From IMG/VR virus record IMGVR_UViG_3300009164_002862, positions 1-24,349 of that record: a DNA stretch of 24,349 nucleotides; one strand, written 5' to 3'. A model generated the notes under the pieces. The model saw nothing but the letters and a program-made list of their open reading frames with translations. It had not been told where the DNA came from and did no database searches. Below, piece by piece: positions 17,962-24,349 of the stretch. Origin of the DNA: a virus. The position numbers and the translations under genes were made by a program. Within the stretch, counting starts at the first letter, position 1, and each line of letters begins with the position of its first letter.

Positions 17962-20900
17962 ATGGCAGACGTAAAAATATCGGATCTGGTATCGGCCAAT
18001 GTAGTCAATAAGAACGACCTATTCTTATTGGTACAAGATGATTCTAGCAAGAATGTTTCAGCAGGAACGCTCTTTTCATCAATCACAGATCCTACATTAT
18101 CAGGAAATATCTTTATTAGCGGGCCTGTCCAAACCTTAACAGGTGTGGGCACCGTTAGTATTACCACAACTAGAACCGATTTATACGGCGGTGTATCTGC
18201 CGCTACTGCAGCCATTGCTAATGGCTCAGTATTGCCTTCCACTATCTATTTGTATACCAACGGCAAATCTGCTTCAGGTAGAGGTTTACAATTTGCAAAT
18301 GGTTCGCCATTCTTCAAGACCATTTATGTTCAACACATAAATGGCAAGATTAATTTGTCACTTGGTGCAAATGCAACAGGTACATTAAATCATGCACCGG
18401 AAGATTGGGTTGGTACAACTGGCCTAAGACCGTTTAATGATGGATTATATTTTGTTAAGGGCGCAGCATATACGTTTGACGTTAGCCACCCAACAAATGC
18501 TGGTAATATCATTGGATTATCTACATCCATTGATGGAACAAACACACTTGGTTTAGAATATACTGCAGGTGTTACTAGAACAGGTAGCCCAGGTAATGCA
18601 GGCGCTACCGTTGAATTTACTCCGGCTAATGTCAGTATTGACCAAGGCGGTAGAAATTATTTAGATATACCTAAGGGCGTAGATGGTCAATTAAAAGTTA
18701 TTAACTTAGTATCTACGAATGGCGGGCAGTTCGTAATATCAAGTAACATTCAAAACAACTTAGCAATTGAATTAAGAAGAGCAGGCGATTCTGCATTCTT
18801 AATGTATTCTGGTAATGCATGGATTTTAGTTGGGTCTAATCCAGGGTTACAAACTTCATTCTCTGGCACTTCTGACGATATTCCAGAAGGTCAAAAATTA
18901 TATTTCACAAACGCTAGAGCAAGAGCTGCCATTAGCGTTCCTGATAATACTTTAATTTATAATGCAACTACTGGTTCTATTAGAGCTAACGTATTAGCAT
19001 TAAGTAACATTAACCTAGGTAATATTATTCCCAATTCGGATAGTATTTCTGAAGGTGCAGTTAACCTATATTATTCAAATGCAAGAGTTCATGCTAATTT
19101 AAGATTAGCAAGCATTGATGCCCTTGCTGACGTTGATACAAGAACGATTGCGCCTCAAACCGGCTATGCATTAATTTGGAACGGCACTCGTTGGATACCT
19201 AACGTAGTTACCGCTACAGCTTTAACAGGCACAGTGGATTATTCAAACATAGCTGAAAGAGCTAATGTTTCTAATACGGTTTTATCGTTAAGTAACTTTA
19301 CAACTGCTAATTTATTAGAAAGCTCTTCTAATCTATATTACTCTAACGATAGAGTATTTGCCAATTTATCGTTGGCAAATATAAATGTATTAAGAGATGT
19401 TGATACTGTAACAGTTGCACCTGCATACGGTGACGCATTATCTTGGAACGGCAATACTTGGGTACCTAGCGCAATTAATGCTACAAGCGCATTAACGGCA
19501 AATTTAGCAAACCTTGTTTTATCGTTAAGCAATTTCACAACTGCTAATTTAACAGAAGGTTCAAGATTATATTATACTAATGCAAGAGTTAATGCTCAAG
19601 TTGAATCTAATTTAAGATTGAAGGCAAACGTAGTTGACTTAACAACAGCCAATGTAACAGAATTAAATAACTTATATTACTCTAACGATAGAGTTTATTC
19701 TAATATAAGTTTAGCAAGTATTAATGCTTTAGCAGATGTTGATACATTAACATCTCCCCCATCCGCAGGGCAAGCATTGGGTTGGAATGGAACAGCTTGG
19801 ATACCAACTACTGTTTCGGCATCAAATGCTAATACGGCGACTGTAGCAAATACAGTATTATCTTTAAGCAATTTTACAACAAGCAACATTGCCGAAGGTT
19901 CTAATCTATACTATACCAATGCTAGAGTTTATGCAAATGTAATTGGTTTACTAAACGCAAAAGCGAATGTAGTAGATTTAACAACTGCTAATGTAATTGA
20001 AACATCTGGTAATTTGTATTTTACAAATGCAAGAGTTTATGCAAATGTTTCTCCTCTTTTAAATTTAAAAGCGAATGTAGTAGATTTAACAACTGCTAAT
20101 GTAATTGAAACATCTGGTAATTTGTATTTTACAAATGCAAGAGTTTATGCAAATGTTATTGGTTTATTAAACACAAAAGCAAATGTAGTAGATTTAACTA
20201 CTGCGAATATTGCAGAATTAAATAACTTATATTACTCTAACGATAGAGTATATGCTAATATTTCATTAGCTAATATTAATGTATTGGCCGATGTAAATGC
20301 AATAAACCCGATTGCAGGTCAGGTACTTTCTTGGAGCGGCAACGCTTGGATAGCAAATAGTGTTACTATTCCGTCAACAGAATATTCAAATATTGCTAAT
20401 ACTGTTATTAGTGTTGTTGCAGCTTCATTAAACGCAAATACTGCGAACATTGCAAACTTAGTATTAACATTAAGTAATTTCACAACTGCTAATTTAGCAG
20501 AAGGTTCTAATTTATATTACACCAATGCAAGAGTTAATGCTCAAGTAGCACCTAATCTAGCGTTAAAAGCTAACGTAGTTGACTTAACAACTGCTAATGT
20601 TGTAGAGTTAAACAATTTATATTACACCAATGCAAGAGTTAATGCTCAAGTTGAACCTAATTTAAGATTAAAAGCAAATGTAATAGATTTAACAACTGCT
20701 AATGTTGTAGAGTTAAACAATTTATATTACACCAATGCAAGAGTTAATGCTCAAGTTGAATCCAATTTAAGATTAAAGGCAAACGTAGTTGATTTAACTA
20801 CTGCAAATGTACAAGAATCTGCTTCGAATTTATATTATACGAATGCAAGAGTTTATTCCAATGTTACTGAAAGATTTGGATCTATTAACACAAATCTTGT

Positions 20901-23811
20901 TCCAGATGAAGATGAAGTACATGATTTAGGTGCTCCTGGTAAAAAATGGAAAGATTTATACTTATCAGGATTCTCTTTAACATTAGGTAATACTAAGATT
21001 ACGTCGGGTGCAGGTGGCGCGCTATCTGTACAAGGTCTTGTTTCAAATACATCCGTTCTTACAACATCGATTACGTCAAATATATGGAATACCCTCTATA
21101 CTGCTAATGTAATAGAAACTGCGGGAAATCTATACTACACTAATGCAAGAGTCAATGCTCAAGTTGAATCCAATTTAAGATTAAAGGCAAATGTAGTTGA
21201 TTTAACTACCGCTAATGTTGCAGAATTAAACAACTTATATTATACCAATGCAAGAGTAAGATCTACATTATCTGGTGGTACCGGAGTTACTTATAACAAT
21301 ACGTCTGGTCTAATTTCAATTGGTCAAAATGTATCTACCACATCTAATGTAACATTTGGTGCATTGAACGTTACTGGTGAAATTAATTTCTACGGAAACG
21401 TAACAACCCATTCTTCAAATAATCTATCCATTTCGGATAATATGATTTATTTGAACAATGGATCTGAGACTTCTAATCCAGATTTAGGCTTTGCAGGTAA
21501 CTACAATGACGGTACATATCGCCATGCTGGATTCTTCCGCGATGCTACAGATGGTAAGTGGAAAGTTTATGATAATTATTCTCCAGAGCCAGATGCTAAT
21601 ATATTCATTGATACAGATCATGCGTCATTCAGATTAGCTAATTTATCAGCGGCAACATTCTTTGGTAACGTACAAGGCACAGTTTCTACATTAAGTAATT
21701 TTACAACTGCTAACTTAGCAGAAGGCACTAATTTATACTACACCAATGCAAGAGTTAATGCGCAGGTTCAATCTAATCTCGCATTGAAGGCCAATGTAGT
21801 TGATTTAACAACTGCCAATGTTAGAGAATTAAATAATCTATATTATTCGAATGCCCGTGTTCTTTCTAATGTTCAGCAGATGAGCATTAATGTTCTATCT
21901 GATGTAGATGTAACAGGCATTACTACAAATGGAACACTAATTTGGAATGGCTCAACCTTTATCGCAGGTGTAGCATCCACTGCAAGTGAAGCAAATTATG
22001 CAAATGCTGCAGGAACTGCTAATGTTGCAGTATTTGCAACAACTGCTAATGTTGCCAATACCGTATTATCAATAAGTAATTTTACAACTGCTAATTTAGC
22101 AGAAGGTACAAATTTATATTATACAAATGCCAGAGTATATGCTAATGTTACACCGTTATTAGAGAGAAAAGCAAATGTAACTGATTTAACAACTGCAAAT
22201 GTTGTAGAATTAAACAACTTATATTATTCTAATGCTCGTGTTTTATCTAATGTAGCGCAAATGAGCATTAATGTTTTTGCAGATGTTGATATATCTGGCA
22301 TTGGCAATAATGGTATATTAATTTGGAATGGTACTTCTTTTGTTGCCGGTGCGGCAACGACTGCAACATCCGCCAATTTTGCAAATACGTCGGGTTACGC
22401 TAATGTAGCAACTGAGGCTAATTTTGCAAATACTGCAGGAACAGCAAATGTATCATTAGTTACTAATTTTGCAAATACTGCAGGAACAGCAAATGTATCA
22501 TTAGTTACTAATTTTGCAAATACTGCAGGTTACGCTAATACAGCAACATCCGCTAATTTCGCAAATACTGCAGGTTACGCTAATACAGCAACATCCGCTA
22601 ATTTCGCAAATACTGCAGGAACTGCAAATGTATCATTAGTTACAAATTTCGCAAATACTGCAGGAACGGCAAATGTCGCAAATACAGTATTATCAATTAG
22701 TAATTTTACCACAAGCAATTTAGCAGAAGGCACAAACTTATATTATACAAATGCAAGAGTTTATTCTAATGTTATTGCAGCATTACCTACTTACACCGGC
22801 AATGTTGGTGCGGGTAACGTAACAATTGGTTCAGGGACAGGTGGCTCTATTGTTGGTGCTAATTTAATTAGCGCAGTTAATATTTCTGGTACTAATTGGC
22901 AAGGACTATACAGTGCAAATGTAATTGAATCACAATCTGCATTGTATTATTCAAATGCTCGCGTACTATCTAATGTAGCGCAGATGAGCATTAATGTGTT
23001 TGCGGATGTTGATATAACAGGTATCGGCAACAACGGCATATTAATTTGGAATGGCACTTCTTTTGTTGCAGGTGCGGCAACGACTGCAACATCAGCCAAT
23101 TTTGCAAATGTTGCCGGAACTGCCAATGTTGCTAATTTTGCAAATGTTGCTGGTACTGCTAATGTAGCAAATACAGTATTATCAATTAGTAACTTCACTA
23201 CAAGCAATTTAGCAGAAGGTACAGATCTATATTACACAAATGCAAGAGTTAATGCACAAGTTGAACCCAATTTAAGATTAAAAGCTAATGTTACAGATTT
23301 TACAACTGCTAATGTTATTGAATTAAATAATCTTTATTATTCTAATGCTCGCGTACTATCCAATGTAGCGCAGATGAGCATTAATGTATTTGCAGATGTT
23401 GATATTTCAAATATACAACCAAATGACACATTGGTATGGGATGGTACAAAATTCATTAAAGCTAATGCTGGGCAATCCACAGCAATTGTTGCAAATGTAA
23501 CAACAACTGGCAATGTTGAAATAACAAGATTTAGTACTGCTACATATTCAACAGCAAAATATGTTTATACTGTAAAAGGTACAAGTGTTGGTTATACAAA
23601 CAAATATAATTCTGGTGAATTGTTAGTAATGCACGATGATACTAGTAGTTTTATAACACAATATGCTATGATGTCAAATGATATTAATTTAGATCTATTA
23701 TCATTCCAGGCAGGCATAAATAATGGTAATGTTATAATTTATGGAAATGTTTCAGATCCAGCAATACAAGTTACGGTAAAATTGACAGGTGCTACATATA
23801 CCGCAAAATAA
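17962..23811 (+). CDS. Giant repetitive tail-fibre-like protein, 1949 aa
   Basis: The N-terminus (KISDLVSANVVNKNDLFLLV) resembles fibre attachment domains. Near residue 169 comes YTFDVSHPTNAGNI, part of a domain I recall from marine phage fibres. Then the motif LYYTNARV (or LYYSNDRV, LYFTNARV) occurs about 23 times, mostly in modules LSNFTTANLAEG...LYYTNARVNAQVESN LRLKANVVDLTTANV. Inserted are ADVDT...WNG-x-x-W blades, a VHDLGAPGKKWKDLYLSG segment (about 985) and SISDNMIYLNNGSE...NPDLGFAG (about 1155). A short-period array follows at 22375-22689. The last ~110 residues (from about 1840) are a different, beta-rich domain that may be the receptor-binding tip. The role as host-contact fibre is inference from architecture. 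Confidence 0.88.
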   Translation: MADVKISDLVSANVVNKNDLFLLVQDDSSKNVSAGTLFSSITDPTLSGNIFISGPVQTLTGVGTVSITTTRTDLYGGVSAATAAIANGSVLPSTIYLYTNGKSASGRGLQFANGSPFFKTIYVQHINGKINLSLGANATGTLNHAPEDWVGTTGLRPFNDGLYFVKGAAYTFDVSHPTNAGNIIGLSTSIDGTNTLGLEYTAGVTRTGSPGNAGATVEFTPANVSIDQGGRNYLDIPKGVDGQLKVINLVSTNGGQFVISSNIQNNLAIELRRAGDSAFLMYSGNAWILVGSNPGLQTSFSGTSDDIPEGQKLYFTNARARAAISVPDNTLIYNATTGSIRANVLALSNINLGNIIPNSDSISEGAVNLYYSNARVHANLRLASIDALADVDTRTIAPQTGYALIWNGTRWIPNVVTATALTGTVDYSNIAERANVSNTVLSLSNFTTANLLESSSNLYYSNDRVFANLSLANINVLRDVDTVTVAPAYGDALSWNGNTWVPSAINATSALTANLANLVLSLSNFTTANLTEGSRLYYTNARVNAQVESNLRLKANVVDLTTANVTELNNLYYSNDRVYSNISLASINALADVDTLTSPPSAGQALGWNGTAWIPTTVSASNANTATVANTVLSLSNFTTSNIAEGSNLYYTNARVYANVIGLLNAKANVVDLTTANVIETSGNLYFTNARVYANVSPLLNLKANVVDLTTANVIETSGNLYFTNARVYANVIGLLNTKANVVDLTTANIAELNNLYYSNDRVYANISLANINVLADVNAINPIAGQVLSWSGNAWIANSVTIPSTEYSNIANTVISVVAASLNANTANIANLVLTLSNFTTANLAEGSNLYYTNARVNAQVAPNLALKANVVDLTTANVVELNNLYYTNARVNAQVEPNLRLKANVIDLTTANVVELNNLYYTNARVNAQVESNLRLKANVVDLTTANVQESASNLYYTNARVYSNVTERFGSINTNLVPDEDEVHDLGAPGKKWKDLYLSGFSLTLGNTKITSGAGGALSVQGLVSNTSVLTTSITSNIWNTLYTANVIETAGNLYYTNARVNAQVESNLRLKANVVDLTTANVAELNNLYYTNARVRSTLSGGTGVTYNNTSGLISIGQNVSTTSNVTFGALNVTGEINFYGNVTTHSSNNLSISDNMIYLNNGSETSNPDLGFAGNYNDGTYRHAGFFRDATDGKWKVYDNYSPEPDANIFIDTDHASFRLANLSAATFFGNVQGTVSTLSNFTTANLAEGTNLYYTNARVNAQVQSNLALKANVVDLTTANVRELNNLYYSNARVLSNVQQMSINVLSDVDVTGITTNGTLIWNGSTFIAGVASTASEANYANAAGTANVAVFATTANVANTVLSISNFTTANLAEGTNLYYTNARVYANVTPLLERKANVTDLTTANVVELNNLYYSNARVLSNVAQMSINVFADVDISGIGNNGILIWNGTSFVAGAATTATSANFANTSGYANVATEANFANTAGTANVSLVTNFANTAGTANVSLVTNFANTAGYANTATSANFANTAGYANTATSANFANTAGTANVSLVTNFANTAGTANVANTVLSISNFTTSNLAEGTNLYYTNARVYSNVIAALPTYTGNVGAGNVTIGSGTGGSIVGANLISAVNISGTNWQGLYSANVIESQSALYYSNARVLSNVAQMSINVFADVDITGIGNNGILIWNGTSFVAGAATTATSANFANVAGTANVANFANVAGTANVANTVLSISNFTTSNLAEGTDLYYTNARVNAQVEPNLRLKANVTDFTTANVIELNNLYYSNARVLSNVAQMSINVFADVDISNIQPNDTLVWDGTKFIKANAGQSTAIVANVTTTGNVEITRFSTATYSTAKYVYTVKGTSVGYTNKYNSGELLVMHDDTSSFITQYAMMSNDINLDLLSFQAGINNGNVIIYGNVSDPAIQVTVKLTGATYTAK
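19959..20157 (+). repeat. Near-perfect DNA direct repeats in the fibre gene (period 108 bp)
   Basis: Bases 19959-20049 recur exactly as 20067-20157: 91 identical bases, period 108 bp (36 codons). They encode KANVVDLTTANVIETSGNLYFTNARVYANV twice over. The identity at third positions suggests recent unequal recombination. Confidence 0.9.
22375..22689 (+). repeat. Seven tandem 45-bp repeats in the fibre gene
   Basis: Seven units of 15 codons, consensus NFANTAGTANVSLVT or NFANTAGYANTATSA. Some units are nearly identical at DNA level; two unit types alternate, indicating slippage or recombination. The period of 15 residues fits a regular beta-structure. Confidence 0.9.
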
Positions 23812-23838
23812 AAATAATGGCATACAACAGGATTAGTA

Positions 23839-24349
23839 ATGCAAGATTTTAGAGTAAAATCAGGATTAAGAGTTTCAGGCAACGTCTATGGCGTAGATTA
23901 CCTGACCGCAAATAATATAAATGTAACCTACAATGGTATCTTTGGCAATTTAACTGTCAATGGATCTCTTGTTGGCAATGTTACTGGTACTGTAAGTAGT
24001 TTATCAAATCAAACAACATCTAATCTTGCAGAAGGCACTAATCAGTATTTTACAAATGCAAGAGCATATGCAAATTTAACAGCTGCAAGCATTAACGCAT
24101 TAGCGGATGTAGATACAGCTACAATTCCTCCAATCGCTGGATATGGATTAGTTTGGAACGGAACAAATTGGGTTCCTAATGTAATTACTGCATCATTTGC
24201 CGAATTTTCAAATACCGCAAATATAGCCACATTTGCTGCATCCTCAAATACTGCTAATATTGCTAATATTGCCAATGTTGCGTTAACTTCAAATATTGCT
24301 AACACCGCATTACGAGCAGTTGTAGCTTCTCAAGCCGATAACGCAAATA
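23839..24349 (+). CDS. Second fibre-like protein, 5' part only
   Basis: ATG with AGGA upstream (23829-23832), open to the end of the window (170 codons). The start MQDFRVKSGLRVSGNVYGVD is followed by NLTVNGSLVGNVTGTV and then the same modules as the preceding gene: SSLSNQTTSNLAEGTNQYFT NARAYAN, INALADVDT...AGYGLVWNGTNWVPNV and SNTANIA-type repeats. It is evidently a paralogue of the 17962 gene with a different N-terminal domain, so several fibre proteins with shared repeat vocabulary lie in tandem. The end is not seen. Confidence 0.85.
   Translation, partial: MQDFRVKSGLRVSGNVYGVDYLTANNINVTYNGIFGNLTVNGSLVGNVTGTVSSLSNQTTSNLAEGTNQYFTNARAYANLTAASINALADVDTATIPPIAGYGLVWNGTNWVPNVITASFAEFSNTANIATFAASSNTANIANIANVALTSNIANTALRAVVASQADNAN

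Noticed and set aside
19959-22689. CRISPR array
   Set aside because: The repeats are in-frame coding modules of a fibre protein with periods of 45 and 108 bp and no unique spacers.
23817-23852. An earlier ATG for the second fibre gene
   Set aside because: That frame stops after eleven codons; the ATG at 23839 has AGGA upstream and opens the fibre frame.

Overview
The window looks like part of the genome of a large, AT-rich, tailed phage of the T4-like (Tevenvirinae-related) type, probably from an aquatic bacterium. The signs are a dense array of tRNA genes interleaved with small accessory genes, several copies of the T4 late-promoter octamer (TATAAATA and close variants) 20-31 nt upstream of structural-type genes, a series of proteins with an F-x-x-F/Y-L/I-x-E N-terminus like the T4 capsid-targeting sequence, and a very long repetitive tail-fibre-like gene. 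I see no integrase, attachment site, insertion sequence or CRISPR array. The host cannot be named from sequence alone.

Layout. (1) Bases 1-1903: fourteen tRNA loci (Gln, Lys, His, a doubtful Tyr-like one, Met, Val, Trp, Thr, Arg-TCT, Gln, Arg-TCG, Ser-TGA, Ser-GCT plus their spacers) with a GroES-like co-chaperonin, two small ORFs, and two structured spacers (286-361 and 540-642) that are not canonical tRNAs. (2) Bases 1904-4157: a J-domain protein on the minus strand, a GNAT-like protein, a MazG-type pyrophosphohydrolase, tRNA-Leu, a rubrerythrin-like diiron protein with a separate 44-residue rubredoxin, and a CAT-anticodon tRNA. (3) Bases 4164-6676: five overlapping genes that read as an ADP-heptose cassette (HldE-type nucleotidyltransferase, HldE-type kinase, cupin, HAD-type phosphatase, HldD-type epimerase), closed by tRNA-Gly. 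(4) Bases 6762-8750: a DUF458/YkuK-like RNase H-fold protein, an RNA polymerase omega-like subunit, a winged-helix protein behind a consensus promoter, an uncharacterised protein and an HNH-type endonuclease. (5) Bases 8762-17921: late module with tandem His-rich paralogues, a possible PD-(D/E)XK protein, an RNA/DNA-ligase-like nucleotidyltransferase, a DUF6321-like protein, a nucleotidylyltransferase fusion, Dps, core/virion-like proteins and a putative virion protein. (6) Bases 17962-24349: a 1949-residue repetitive fibre protein and the start of a second fibre-like gene running off the end.

Two promoter classes divide the window. Three near-perfect sigma70 promoters sharing TGCTTGACA and exact 17-bp spacers drive the tRNA/metabolism/HTH side; the late octamers drive the virion side. 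The working picture is that early genes stock the cell with tRNAs, chaperone helpers, nucleotide and redox functions, ADP-heptose and an RNAP subunit homologue, while the late genes build the particle. The most interesting inference is that several late enzymes (ligase-like, nucleotidylyltransferase, possibly nuclease) carry head-targeting-like N-termini and might be packaged into the capsid and injected with the DNA.
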